The notes: generated by a model not told the origin, from the letters alone. A stretch of DNA of 64,000 bases from Hemileia vastatrix (GCA_030280995.1 JASXTE010000016.1:14027001-14091000); one strand, 5' to 3'; shown: positions 21,943 through 34,660, counted from the stretch's first letter. Program-made: numbers and translations.

Positions 21943-24900
21943 TTATTTCTGTTTAAATTTTTTAAGAAGGGTGGATAAATTAGAAATTTCTTTTTCAGGT
22001 ATCCATTTATCAAATTCATTTGATTTCCCTTTAAATCTTAGTAAATACTCAGTTCCTTTTTCTTTAGTAAGGATTCTTTTCTTGAGTATTTTTTCAATCT
22101 CTGCTTTTTTCACAATTTCTTCAGGTTGCTTTTTAGGCCTTCCCCTTCTTTTTGGAAATAAGTCAGGATCATTTGCATGGTAAGGTTTCAATAATGAGAT
22201 AGGGAAAACTGGATGTTTCCTATCATATGGAGCATATAATATGACTTCCACTGCATTATTCCCAACCATTTTATTTACTACAAAAGGTCCTACAAAGGTA
22301 TCCTTTAATTTAACATTACCTTGTAAGTTAAAATGTAGTGTTGATATGAGGACTTCATCTCCCTTTTTAAATTCAAATTCTTTATGAGATTTGTCCCACC
22401 TTTTCTTTTCATATTCAAATTCTTTTTGGATGCATTCTTCTGCATGCTTTCTACACATTTGTTGCATATGAATAAAGGATTTAGTGCCAGGGTGTATATC
22501 CAACCTTGGTAGTTTATTTAAAAGATTTACTGGGGTATTTGGTACATATCCCAGCCAGAGTTCAAATGGTTTCTTCTCTGTTACAGAATGAGTTGTGCTG
22601 TTATAAGCAAATTCAAGGCCAGGAATTAATGTTACCCAGTCATGTGTGAATTTCTCATTGTCTTTGTATTCTAATCCAAAGGCACAATATCTTCTGATCA
22701 TATCTTCTAGAGTTTGTATCATCCTCTCAGCCAGCCCATCAGTTTGTGGATGGTGTGCTGTAGACAATTTTAATTGACAACCTGATACTTCCATCAAAGA
22801 TGTCCAGAACTCTGAAGTAAATTTAGGATCTCTGTCAGAGATTATGGCTTTGGGGAACCCAGCAGTATTCATCATCTGAGTCCACCATAGTAACGCCAAG
22901 TCTTTAGCAGATACCTCTTTATGGGTAGGGATAAACTTACACATTTTTGTTAATCTATACACTATTACCCAGCAAGAATTGAAACTTTCTTTTCCTGCTA
23001 ATGGCAAGCCAGTTACAAAATCCATGTTTATAATTTCCCATGGAGCTTTTGGATGCTCTATTTGTTGTAACAACCCAGCTCTCTTCCCAGTTAATCTTTT
23101 AGATTTCTGACAAGAGTCACATGTTTCAATGTATTTTTGTACATCCTCTTTCATGTTTATCCACCAGGCTGTATTTTTAACTCTGGTTAATGTTTTGTTA
23201 AAGTCAAAATGACCAGCTAAGATGTCATCATGACAAGTACTCAACATTAACTCTTTCATAGAAGGTGGTATTACTATTACATTGCTTAACTTTTTCCTGT
23301 AATATATATATCCATCTTCAATTGATAGTTTACCTTTTTCCAACGCATTTTTATACTTTGGAGGCAAGGTTTTAATTAATGCACTCATGGAGGCATTTGT
23401 TGGATCATTAAGAATGGTAGATAGTTTAGACAAATCTTTATCAGATGAATAATTTTCCAATATAGTTTGCATAAACTCTTCTTCTAAATCCACTATATAA
23501 ATCCCAAATATATGTATAACCTCATTTTCAGGCACATAAGCTGGGTTGTCAGCATCATTTGGCAAAGGACTTCTGGATAATAAATCCACATTTGAATGCA
23601 ATGTTCCTGCTCTGTGAGTGATTGTCATTCTTCCTCTGTACTCTTGTACAGCTAGTTGCCATCTAAACATGTGCCTATTAGGTGTTTTCATGTTTAGTAA
23701 TGATTTTACTGCACTGCAATCTGTTATAAGTTCAAACTTCTGGTCTTCCAGATAGTAATGAAGTTTCTCCAAAGCCCACACCACGGCTAAACATTCTAGC
23801 TGTGTGGCACCATACCTTAATTCTGTTTTTCTTAAGGTTCTGGATATATAACAGATAACTACTTCAGATAATTTTCCATTTATTATCTGTTTTTGCTGTA
23901 AAGCAGCACCCAAACCTATGAAACTTGCATCAGTGTACAAGATAAAAGGTAGGGTGAAATCTGGCAGTCCCAATATTGGAGCTGACATTAAACATTCCTT
24001 TAATTTATTAAAGGCGTGTTGTCTTTCATTATTCCAAATGAAAGCTTCATTCTTCCTGATTAATGTTGTTAAAGGGGCTGCAATGGATTGGTAATTTTTA
24101 ATATATTGTCTATAATATCCACACATACCCAAAAAACTTTGAACCTCTTTTACATTTTTAGGTATCCCAATGTTTTTAATTGCTGCCACTTTATTCTGGT
24201 CAACACAAATTTGTAATCCAGATACAACATGTCCAAGTACTTTCAAGGATTGAAATCCAAACTTACATTTCTTTAATGCAATAGTCATATTAATTTCATC
24301 CATTTTTTGAAAGACTCTTTTCAGGTGATTTAAATGTTCATCATATGTTTTTGAAAACACTATGATGTCATCAATATAGACCAATAGCCATCCTTCAACC
24401 ATTTCCTGATGAAAAACACTATCCATCAATTTTTGGAAGACTGAAGGGGCATTCTTTGGGCCAAATGGCATTCTCACATACTTATATATACCCATATGTG
24501 TGGTTATTAATAAGTAATTTTGAGAATTTCTTTCCACAGGAATCTGGTGGTAACCCTTGTTCCCATCCAGACAGGAAATATATTTTGCTCCTTGTAAGGT
24601 AGCATGGATAGAAGCTATCCTTGGTAGAGGGTAAATATCATCTACTGTATATGTATTCAGAGCTCTATAATCACCTCATAATCTTGCCTTATCTTTTTCA
24701 TAAGAGATTAATACTGGTGAAATGACACAATACTTAGGTGTTGTGTCCACTTTTTCAACAATACCCATTTCCAACAACAATTTTATATTGTCTTTAATAT
24801 CTTTCCTTTTTGCAGGAGATGCTGGGTAAGGTTTCTTTTTTAAGCTGCCAGGAATATTATCCAGATCACAGCTTAGAGAGATTTTCATCTCATGGTCTTT

Positions 24901-27816
24901 GACCAATCCTAGTTCATTTGATCCATGAGCAAATGCCATAGGATATGATTTAATCAATCTCAAAATGTCTTCTTGTTCAATTTTTGAGAGTTGAGGACTG
25001 AAAGAGGCCTTTTGGATTTCATTTTCCAATTCACCCACTTCATTGGTGGTTCTTCCACCTTGCAGTTGTTCTTCTCTAGGAGAAATGGCATATACTGAAT
25101 TTTCAGAACATATTTTGAATTTCCTTTTACCATTCACCCCTATGGTGAAACAACTGTTTGCAGGATCTAGTTTAATGCCAAATTTTGTCAATAAATCATT
25201 GCCAATAATAAACCAATCACTACAATTATTATTATCCATTACTACAAATTCACAAACTGCTCTAACATATCCATTATTATATTTAAAGAATACAGCAGTT
25301 TTGTATTTGCCAATTGGATTTAATACTGAACCAAAACCCCTCCAGTTCTTTGTCTGAACAGGTTCTAGTTTTTCCTGGTACTTACTATCAAGTTTCATTA
25401 ATGCATTAAGTGAAACTACACTACCTGCAGCCCCAGTGTCAAGAATGGCATTCATTTCTTTTCCACATATGATAATAGGTGCTCTGATAGGTGTTATTTT
25501 GTAAGTGTCATGAGATACATCTTTGATTATTTCAGCTTCCTCTATGGAAGTTAAAGATGTGTCTGTATGAGGTATAGCATCATTCAGGAACATTATATCC
25601 TGTTCTAATACAAATATCTCATTTTCATCATCACTGTAAGATATGTTACTTTTGCAATCCTCACTGGATTCCACGTTCTCATCTTCATGATTACTAGGTT
25701 CAGAATTCTGTGAGGTTTCAATAATATTTATTCTTTTCTTACACGTGTGACCTTTAACCCAAGGTTCATTACATTTGTAACAAGTGTTATTTTCTTGTCT
25801 CTTAGGGACAAGGGGAGCTGAAGGTTTTTTCTTTTCCACTGGTAACTTACTTGTAGTAGGTTTTACCACGTCAACACTTTGTCTGTAATTACTATACTTG
25901 GTTTCATACTTGTGGTTTAATAATATCTCATTGCATATATTAATGAATCCAGAGGTGTCTCTGACAGTCTCAGTTCTAGCTACAATAATGTCTCTAACTG
26001 ATATAGGCAACTTGTATATTATTTTTTCTTTCCACTCTTCATAATCCATTTTTGGATCCATAGCTTTCATGATTTTTATTAAATTCATTAAGAAGACCAT
26101 GGGTTTATCTCCAGCATTTGGATTATATCTGGCCCTTTCATACAGTCTTTGTTGAGTGATTCTAAATTTTGGGCCACCAAATTGCCTTTCAATTAGTGCC
26201 TTCCATTCATTCCAGGAGTAATTAATTCCCTCACTCAATACAGATTCAAACCATAATAAGGCCACATCTGTGAATAAAGATATTAACTTTGAAGTAATTT
26301 CTTCATCAGGTAATTTATATGAAAATTTTAAGTTATCAATTCTTTGTATGAATTGTTGCCAATCAGATTTTGAATCCCCGTCAAAAGAAGGGTACTGATC
26401 TAACTTAGGCCAGTTCTTTTGGCTAGTTTTAGCTTCCCTAACCTGAGGAATATTGAGTAATTCACTCACTTTAGAAAGATGATCATTAATTTCATCTTTT
26501 ACTGATTTTATATTCTCAGAGCCCATGACACTATGTTCATGTTCCATCATTGGTTTATCATCAGAGTGTTTCATAAAAACTGGTACTCTTTCTACATAAG
26601 AGGTATTATCCTTTATTGTTTCAGTATTTTTCAAAATGTTGGCTACCTCAATTTCTACTCTTTGTAACCTATCCTTTATTACAGGTACATGAGTTAAAGT
26701 ATCATTTACATTTGAAAAAGACAATTTTACACGTCCCTCTATGGTGGCCATAATATTCTGAGAATGTTCTAATTTAATTTCTAAATTTTTAATCTCATAA
26801 TTTAATCTTTTGTTTTCATTGATCAATTCATTATTTGAATTCTCAATAATTTTTAACTTATTGGCTGTTGTACTCAATGATTGTGTGATGTTTAATAATA
26901 CACTTTCTGTATTATTGTTGGACTCTCTAGAGAATTCTTCCAATTTTTCAATTCTTAATAATAATTTACTAATTATTTTTGATTCCATTGGATTTTCTTT
27001 CAGAAAATATTCAATTTTGTCTGTTTCCAATTCAGAAGATTCATCATCAGGGTCAATTTTTTCTTCATTTGATTCCATTTTTATATTAATAGTATTTTCC
27101 TGGTGATCAATAAAACTATGTACATTGTCCTCATGTAATGACAAGTCTAACATGTTATTTTCAAATGAATAATTTTTTAAATCCTTATCAATTATATCCA
27201 ATAACTCTCTATCAATTTCATTACCTATAAGTAATTCATTGTTAGGATTATATAATTGATCTTGAGAAGATGGATGACTTACCACGGTCTTATTCCATTT
27301 CCCCTGCCTCTCCTTGGCTTTCCCCTGTAAGGGTGACTGCTGGATCCCTGTTGAGGAGGACTGTTGTAGTTTTGGGCATACCAATCCCACTTCCATTTGC
27401 TTACAGTTATCTTTTGGTCCTCTTCTGGGACTGGAGGTGTTGCTGTGGTATTTGGTGCCACTGGTTGTTGATGAGACCTTATATCCACTAGAGCCTGGTT
27501 GACTTCTATAAAGCCCTGTGCCGCCCTTTTCTCCAGATTGTTGATCTGGTCTAACATATTGTTTACTCTTATTGTTAGTGTATTCAGTAGGGTTGAGAGG
27601 GAGTGAATTTGCTCTTGTAAGGTGTTTTTGAACTTCTTTATTGACATTTGTTTTAAGAGCTTTTCCTTTTCCTCCATGGACATTGGTGGGGTGTTGTTTA
27701 TTGTTACTGGTGATTCTTGACCCTCCATTTGGATGTCCTGTAACAGGTCTTTCAGCTCTAGTTCTTAAGTTATAAGGTTTTGCCTTATTAATTACAATGT
27801 CATTGTTGTCACACAT
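21943..27816 (-). pseudogene. Element 1 gag-pol polyprotein, one internal stop
   Basis: One frame from ATG 27816 to the stop at 21943, broken only by TGA at 24676-24678 (codon 1047), where relatives have a Cys codon in RLCGDYRALN of reverse transcriptase. Order by approximate residue: charged disordered N-terminus and coiled-coil (1-440); gag core NWPKLDQYPSFDGD (about 464); zinc knuckle CYKCNEPWVKGHTC (about 679); protease LDTGAAGSVVS (about 790); reverse transcriptase YIDDIIVFS (about 1145); RNase H TDASF (about 1295); integrase CHDDILAGHFD (about 1525), DRDPKF (about 1660) and HHPQTDG; GPFVV module (about 1842); chromodomain with EYLLRFKGKSNEFDKWIPEKE (about 1910-1945). Gag and pol share one frame with no shift between them. 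The DE part of the integrase triad is visible. One base change separates it from an open frame. Confidence 0.92.
27279..27728 (-). CDS. ORF-a of element 1: 149-residue frame inside gag (unknown function)
   Basis: Begins with a true ATG (27726-27728), MEGQESPVTINN, 88 bases after the gag ATG and in the +1 frame. It has a coiled-coil (about residues 17-85), VSKWKWDWYAQNY, HPYRGKPRRGRG and a final RPW-stop. Element 2, of a different LTR family, has the same order of coiled-coil, WKWD, HPY..G..R and Trp-stop. Gag in this stretch is low-complexity (Ser/Gly/Gln/Lys) and looks less constrained, which suggests the a-frame may be the one under selection. Could be a small accessory protein or an alternative N-terminus; unproven. 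Confidence 0.55.
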   Translation of the reverse strand: MEGQESPVTINNTPPMSMEEKEKLLKQMSIKKFKNTLQEQIHSLSTLLNTLTIRVNNMLDQINNLEKRAAQGFIEVNQALVDIRSHQQPVAPNTTATPPVPEEDQKITVSKWKWDWYAQNYNSPPQQGSSSHPYRGKPRRGRGNGIRPW

Positions 27817-28386
27817 TTTTACGTGGAATTTTAGAGAATTGAAAGTTTAGATTTGAAAAACTTCAAAAAGGAGTTTAATCAGTATTTATTAATACCACTG
27901 AAGACAATTTTATTGCTTACTTATTGGTATTAAGTGAATCTTTAAGTGCCAAAAGTCAAATATGCTTTTTATGTGGTCACTTGATTTAACTGGTCTACAA
28001 TATGTAGCCGTGTATTTATATTTAAAAAAGAAAATTTGTTATTAAGATTCTTTTTAAATATTAAATGAAGTTTACAAACCAATAAAAAGGGATTAAGAGT
28101 CCTGTAAAAAGAAAACAATTAATCAGTTTAATTGGTTATTATCTGCAAAGATCACAAATTTAATTGGTCTATTGACAGACTCCCACTAAGAACAATTATA
28201 TGTTAAATTAGTGGTAAAATTGATGATTCAATATCACAATTTTATTATATAACAGGGCTTCTTTTTCTGAAATCACTATATAAGTGACCCCAACCTGTTG
28301 TAATTATCCAAATATTTCTATAGGGATATTATTTATGTGTACCTTCTTTGAAAATGTCACTTACTGGATTATAACAGAATTCTTGA
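27817..28386 (-). other. 5' leader of element 1
   Basis: AT-rich untranslated stretch between primer-binding site and gag ATG. No gene or RNA recognised. Confidence 0.6.
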
Positions 28387-28399
28387 GGAAAGGCCCCCA
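28387..28399 (-). other. Primer-binding site of element 1
   Basis: Minus strand TGGGGGCCTTTCC, two bases inside the 5' LTR; one base different from elements 2 and 3. Confidence 0.6.
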
Positions 28400-28401
28400 A
28401 T

Positions 28402-29902
28402 TGTCAGGCTAAGGTCAAGTACAAGGACGTGAACTAGCTTGAATATTCAGTTGTCTAGAAGATTTTAATGGTCCTATATGAATACTGTAGTTCTAATCCA
28501 CTAAGTTGTAAAATATAATCAAATATAAAGGTTTCAGTAATATAATTCTCACTATTCTTATATATGGCTTACAATCTTTATAGTTGGTAGAAAAATAGAT
28601 TATATAAATTCAGATACTATTCAAAAGTCTTTAAAAAGTACTAATTGATATGTATTGTAATTGATTTGGTTATATTGGTTAAATTGTAATGATAAAGAAT
28701 GAAGAAATACAACCCAAAAACCTCCTTCTTTTATACACACTGAGTTCCCCAATGATTCCCTTGATGTACCACCCAATACACAGTTAATGACGCCTCTAAA
28801 CAACTAATAGACATGCCCATCAACATTCCTAGTAACCCATGACATAATTAGAAGAGTAACAACCGCCAAAATCCTGTAATAATAAGGGAAATCCATCAAA
28901 ATTAAAGAAAAAGACAAAAAGAGAGTATATGCGTATAAAACAATAATATTAAAGACTAAAGGAGACTTTTTAAGGTTAATAATAGCTTAATAATAAGGGG
29001 GATTGACTGTAGAAATAATGGGGCTAATCCTGACATTATACTACGTGAAATTCCCATTCAAAAATAACCAAAATTGACTGAGAAAACACCCAAAAACTTA
29101 AAAAAGAGCATGAGATGTGGGGTAACTACATGCAGTTCTTGGCAGGCGCTTGCACGGGTAAATCCTTGACTAAAATTAGGCGAATTTAAGCGTGGTGATG
29201 AAATAAAGTGCCAAGAGTGAGGTTATTAATGAAATTAGTGCATATAAACAAGGTCAATGCATTATTAATTAAGCTAGGACACTAAATAAGCGCCTGTCAC
29301 CTATTTTAGTGTGTTTCCCCACAGTGGGCGTAGAATGTGGGGTAATTATAGTGTGAAAAGGCTAACTTTGCTAAAAATGAAGCTATTCACACGGGAAAAA
29401 AGCAGGCAGTATGTGGCCAGTACACAGAAGCCATTTCTGGCATAAAAAACACCAAATTTGAAAAGTGTTATTTTTATGCATTTAAATAGCCAAATCAATA
29501 GTTCTAAATGAGCCCAATTGATCTGTCAAAGCGCAATTTTGATATTCTCAATTTTATAGCGCATATAGTCATTTTTTAAGTGAAATAAAGCGCATTTCTT
29601 GTTTTTTGCATAAAACAATGAATATAACAGCTTTAAGTGTACTTAAAAATTATGTAGCCTTATACTTAAGGTTCTTAAGATTACCTTAACATATTCCAAC
29701 TTAATATTAAGTACATAAGACCTATAAAAGGTGGATATATGCGTGTATATAAGGTTTTATAATGGCATTTTTTGTGTATTATCATAATTTTACTTATGTA
29801 TACTATTTGTGTACTCTTATTTATTATTCCCATGTATAGTTCATGTGTTTAACATAACTTATAATTACTTTTTACTCAGTCCTGGAGATATACAGGCTGA
29901 CA
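28402..29902 (-). repeat. 5' LTR of element 1 (family A)
   Basis: 1501 bp. On the minus strand it starts TGTCAGCCTGTATATC and ends AGCCTGACA. It holds a TATA-like box at 28729-28735. Confidence 0.95.
28729..28735 (-). promoter_or_regulatory. TATA-like box in the 5' LTR of element 1
   Basis: TATAAAA on the minus strand in GTGTGTATAAAAGAAGG, also present in the 3' LTR and the solo LTR at 33161-34660. A plausible core promoter element about 330 bases before the LTR end. Confidence 0.5.
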
Positions 29903-29907
29903 AATAT
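29903..29907. repeat. Target-site duplication of element 1 (right)
   Basis: aatat, matching 20255-20259. Confidence 0.85.
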
Positions 29908-30253
29908 ACTGATCAATTCTGATTGGTCACTTATAGACCATTTAACTTCATTTCTGAAATTATTAACTGTGGGAAGAAAATCAGCTGCTACTATAATGTA
30001 GTACACCAAGGAATATAACAGATGTACGTCTACCGTTGCTTAAATATAACCCTGAAATAATATCATTTTTGGTTTGATATGGGAATCATTAAAAATTTTC
30101 AAATATTTCCCAACTTTTCAGACAATGAAAATATCACCGAAGAATGAGTTATAACTTTTTTTTGAAACAAATTAAAGGATATTTTCTCAATCTGAACCAA
30201 GATCCTTTGTTTTTGGGTGTATATATATAGCAAAAATAACTCCGCCATGAAAA
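29908..30253. other. 3' flank of the mL38 gene
   Basis: About 350 bases between element 1 and the mL38 stop codon; it should hold the 3' UTR and poly(A) signal of mL38. No other feature recognised. Confidence 0.5.
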
Positions 30254-32394
30254 TTAATTGCGTCTTTTCTTGATAATCAGTCTACTATAACTATCACCCC
30301 CATCATACTCAAATATATTTTGAGGTCGATTCCGTAATGGCAACCGGCTAAGTGGACGTAACTTAGTTCTTCCTGATCTTTCTTTGGGCCGAAGACCATA
30401 CACCGGCTCGAGTTCGCCTGGCATTTTTTTATAAAAAAATAAATAAAAAGAAGGGTCAGAAAATCTTAAATTAATAATTTCATATTATTTTTCAATAAAC
30501 CAGCAAGCTTTTCTAGGCTACCCGTACACATACACATATATACATCTTTTTTAAACTCTGAAGTATTTTCTTTTATTTTTTCTTTAATATTTTCTTCTTT
30601 TTTATATAATATATTATTGTCACATGAAAAATAAATAAACATACTTAGTTGGTTTTGATAAATTTGAGAAATAACCTTTGAATCTTCCTCTTTCCATTTA
30701 CTCAGCCAAAAGGCTATACCTTGAGGTACCAAATGATACTTTTTAATCCACTCTCGAATAGGGAACTTTCTTCGAATATCAGACATTTTGGCTGTCGCTG
30801 TTGGTGTGGCTTCAGAATTGCTATTTGACTTGGGAACGTTTTTAAAAATTGAGGATAATTTGACATTTGATCTTTGAAGAAGTAAAAGGACAGTATAGCG
30901 ATGTATTGAAGAGCCTCTGGCAGGGTGAGGCGGAATGTAAGGTATTTCAGAAGAACTCTTCAATAGTGATGAAATTGAAGTCGATGTCGCAGAAAGGGGT
31001 ATATTGGGCCTAAAAAAATGCAACAGCAAAGAAAATTTCATGGCGTTCAATACACTGATGACTCAGCCATTATAAAAGATTGACCGAAAACTCTTCCATC
31101 AATAACACCATAGGCTTTTCAAGAAAACTTACACAAGCCAATGTAAATAATTTTCATAGCTGCGATTCTGAGGATCCGGAACATCTATCAAATATTGAAT
31201 CATCCAGAGAAACAAGATATTCGTAGCCCAATAACAAAAAAAGAAACAGGTCAGGCAAAAAAAAACATATTTTGTCCGAATCCTAAGAAATATGAATAGT
31301 ATATCAAGCAAACCTGGATCAATAATAAGTAGAGTGTAAAGTTTTTCTTCGGGATGAAAGACTTGAACTTTGATTTCTGGGTGTTCAACAGTCTTGAGGT
31401 ATCTCATTTTAATTTATATTAGACAAATATAATTATCACGTTTTTTGAAACAACACATGAGGGATATGATATTCCGAGAAAAAAAATGAAATAAAAGCAA
31501 GTCAGTCCAAAAATGAGATTTAATTGTTTTAACAAATCAAAACCATCGGTTTAAGCAAAGGGAAACACAACACAATAAATAAATAAACTACATACTTGGC
31601 TGGCGTTTACAAACACGCCAGGTTTAATAACTATTCCACCTTTCCCTTCTTCTTCTCCTTTTCCTTTTCCTTCTACTGCTTTTGCTTCTCTTGGAAATTT
31701 CAGAATTACTTGAGCTGTCGGTTGAATTTCACCTAGAACATCAGGAATCACACTCAGGGCATGGGCAGTTTTCATCTGCCCGATGTTGATCAAACATCAA
31801 AAAATTAAAAATTAAAAAATAAGGAAAGAAAGAAAGAAATCTTATTTCAGTCAAAGGGAAAAGCAAGCAAACAAACCGACACACTATGGAAATAAATAAA
31901 CGTACAAGATATCCCAACGTTCCCTCTTCTCTCCACCTTTTTTCTTCCAAATGTCTATCAATCAATCTAGACATATCTAATCCTCTTCCTCCAGGTACCA
32001 CACCTCGTCTCACTCGATCTCGGGAGTCAATATCACCATTAACTTCAGCATAAATGCTCAACTTCTCAATTGATTTCTTTAACCGAACTTCCTCTTCCTC
32101 AATCTTTTTTTCCATGTTCTTTCCTTTTCCTTTCTCCTCCTTCTGGTGAAGAGTTTGATATTTTTCCTGAGCTATCGCAAGTGCTTCCCGCAGCCTTTTG
32201 GAATCATCTTTCAAAAAGCTCACTGCTTCACGATACGCATTGGCCCTGTAGCTTTTTCCTAATCCTACTGCGGATGATGATGAAGAGCTTGCTGAAGTTT
32301 CACCAGCCACAGCAGCCTTGGAAGTACAAGCAGCATGGGTAAACGCTCGATAAAAATCGGTGGGATGACGAGGACAGACAGTCACACGGAACAT
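30254..32394 (-). CDS. MRPL35: Mitochondrial large-subunit ribosomal protein mL38 (PEBP-domain), six exons
   Basis: Structural protein of the mitochondrial large ribosomal subunit. Exons on the minus strand: 31906-32394, 31596-31775, 31314-31392, 31133-31184, 30645-31009, 30254-30417; together 1329 bases, 442 residues plus TAA. Donors are GTACGT, GTATGT, GTTTGC, GTAAGT and GTATGT; phases agree at every junction. Start is ATG 32394; the upstream open part begins with TTG. The N-terminus MFRVTVCPRHPTDFYRAF is Arg-containing and suits a mitochondrial import signal. A coiled-coil follows, then the phosphatidylethanolamine-binding fold: PGVFVNASQ, LYTLLIIDPDVPDPQ, NYLHWLVPNIPLS, IPYIPPHPARGSSIHRY and a C-terminal EPVYGLRPK. 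It is longer than I recall for the yeast protein, mainly at the N-terminus. No stops or shifts: apparently an intact housekeeping gene. Confidence 0.9.
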
Positions 32395-33155
32395 GGCACG
32401 ACTCCACAAAAACGAAAAAAAAGATAGAAAGAGCGAGTTTCCAGTTTCGCCAGGTGCCAAATTTCAAGTCAATTCAAATAAAAAACTTCAACCTTAATTT
32501 TCTGATTGCATTCAAACACCTGAAAAAGCCAATCAATTGTTTTGAGACAAAACAAAAATCCTAGGGCTGGTGAGCTGACAATCAAAAAAAACAAAGACAA
32601 GGTGACAAAATCCAACCAAGTGGGAATGCTGATTGATGCAATATGCAAAATTAATCTTGTCCATTATTCTCACTGCGTGTTCCTTTCACAGTCTCACTCT
32701 GTAAAGATATCTATAAAGATTTTACTTCTTCTTTTCCTTTCCATTTTTGTTTTCCTGAAACCCACATTCCACCCACCAATACTTCCAATGAGTGATGTTT
32801 CTTTTATAGCTCTTGCTTTTTTTTTTTGTCTTCTTGGTAGTATTTTCATCCCTTCCCTTCCCTCTCAACAATTTTAAACTTTTACATCTAAGAGAACCTA
32901 CTCTAATTCTTATCTTGTCACCTTTTTCACAGATACGCTCTAAATGAATTCTTCTCTTTTTCTATTTATTTTTTATTTTTATTTCTGGCTTATAAAAAAG
33001 GAAATCAAAACCATGAAAGGGGAAGCATGAAAAGAGGAAGGGAGGGTAATGATGAAAGTAAGTAAGACACATAAATCAACTCACAAACTCACTATTATTT
33101 CCTCTGATCAAAAATTGAATAAATCTTCCAATGGTTCTATTTGTGTCTTAACTTT
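32395..33155. other. 5' flank of the mL38 gene
   Basis: About 760 bases between the mL38 start and the solo LTR, expected to hold its promoter and 5' UTR. CT-rich runs (32690-32880) are noted. The open frame 32542-32877 has no recognisable features. No other gene seen. Confidence 0.5.
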
Positions 33156-33160
33156 CTTAT
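33156..33160. repeat. Target-site duplication of the solo LTR (left)
   Basis: cttat; repeated at 34661-34665. Confidence 0.85.
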
Positions 33161-34660
33161 TTTCAGCCTGTATATCCCCAGGACTGAGTTAAAAGTACTT
33201 ATAAGTTATGGTAAACACATGAACAATACATGGGAACAATAAATGAGAGTACACAAACAGTATACATAAGTAAAATTATGATAATACACAAAAAATGACA
33301 TTGTAACAGGTTATATACACGCATATATCCACCTTTTATAAGTCTTATGTACTTAATATTAAGCTGGATTATGTTAGGGTAGCCTTAAGAACCTTAATTA
33401 TAAAGCTACATAATTTTTAAGTATACTTAAAGCTGTTATTTTCATTGTTTTATGCAAAAAACAAGAAATGCGCTTTATTTCACTTAAAAGTTGATTATAT
33501 GCGCTATAAATTTAAGAATAGTAAAAATGCGCTTTGACAGTTCAATTTGTCTCATTTAGGACTATTGATTTGGCTACTTAAATGCATAAAAATAATACTT
33601 TTCAAATTTGGTGTTTTTTATGCCAGAAATGGCTTCTGTGTACTGGCCACATAATGCCTGCATTTTTCCCATGTGAATAGCTTCATTTTTAGCAAAGTTA
33701 GCTTTTTCACACTATAATTACCCCACATTCTACGCCCACTGTGGGGAAACATGCTAAAATAGGCAAGAGGCACTTATTTAGTGTCCTAGCTTAATTAATA
33801 ATGCATTGATCCTGTTTATATGCACTAATTTCATTAATAACCTCACTCTTGGCCTTTTATTTCATCACCACACTTAAATTCGCCTAAATTTAGTCAAGGA
33901 TTTACCCATGCAAGTGCCTGCCAAGGACTGCATGTAGTTACCCCACATCTCACGCTCTTTTTTGAGTTTTTGGGTGGTTTCTCAGTCAATATTGGTCATT
34001 TTTGAATAAGAATTTCATGTAGTATAATGTCAGGATTAGCCACATCATCTCTACAGTGAGTCCCCCTTATTATTAAGCTATTATTAACCTTAAAAATTCC
34101 CTCTTTAATCTTTTATATTATTGTTTAATATGCATATACTCTTATTTTATCTTATTCTTTAATTTTGATGGTTTTTTCTTATTATTACAGGATTTTGACA
34201 ATTGTTACTCTTCTAATTATGTCATCGGTTACTGGGGATGTTTATGGGAATGTCTATTAGTTGTTTGAGGCGTTATTAACTGTGTATTGGAGTGGTACAT
34301 CAAGGGATTCATTAGGGAACTCAGTGTGTATAAAAGGAGGAGGTTTTTGGGTCTTGTTTCTACATTCTTTATCATTACAATTTACACCATATAACCAAAT
34401 AAATTACAATACACATCAATTAGTACTTTTATAAGTATTTTTAGTAGTATCTGAATTATTAAACTCTATTTTTCTACCAACTAAAAAGATTGTAAGCCAT
34501 ATATAAAAATAGTGAGAATTATATTACTGAGACCTTTATTTTGAATTTTATTTTACTATTTGTTGGATCTACACTACAGTATTCATATAGGACCATATAA
34601 ATCTTCTAGAAAATACCTTTCAAGCTATTTCACATCATTTTAGTTGATCTTAGCCTGACA
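33161..34660 (+). repeat. Solo LTR, family A
   Basis: A complete 1500-bp LTR in the opposite orientation to element 1, from TTTCAGCCTGTATATCCC (TG start mutated to TT) to AGCCTGACA, flanked by the 5-bp duplication cttat. The internal region has been lost by LTR-LTR recombination. It is clearly more diverged than the LTRs of element 1. It lies about 770 bases upstream of the mL38 start. Confidence 0.92.

Larger units (their letters stand above)
20260..29902 (-). mobile_element. Element 1: nearly intact Ty3/Gypsy chromovirus with family-A LTRs
   Basis: 9643 bp on the minus strand, bounded by 1501-bp LTRs and the 5-bp duplication aatat. By eye the LTRs differ at under twenty positions, so the insertion is fairly recent. 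The internal region holds one gag-pol frame of 1957 codons interrupted only by a TGA in reverse transcriptase, plus an overlapping 150-codon frame. Primer-binding site and purine tract are intact. The most likely recently active element in the window. Confidence 0.95.

Noticed and set aside
31399..31407. Splice acceptor AATGAG for mL38 exon 3
   Set aside because: It gives the wrong phase and a stop; the acceptor CTCAAG ending at 31393 keeps frame and yields NASQ-TVEHPEIK, as expected for the family.
32395..32460. Upstream extension of mL38 exon 1 to 32460
   Set aside because: The apparent start there is TTG; the first ATG in the frame is at 32394 and gives a sensible mitochondrial N-terminus.
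32542..32877. 111-codon open frame upstream of mL38
   Set aside because: No motif, CT-rich low-complexity stretch, lies in the likely promoter region.
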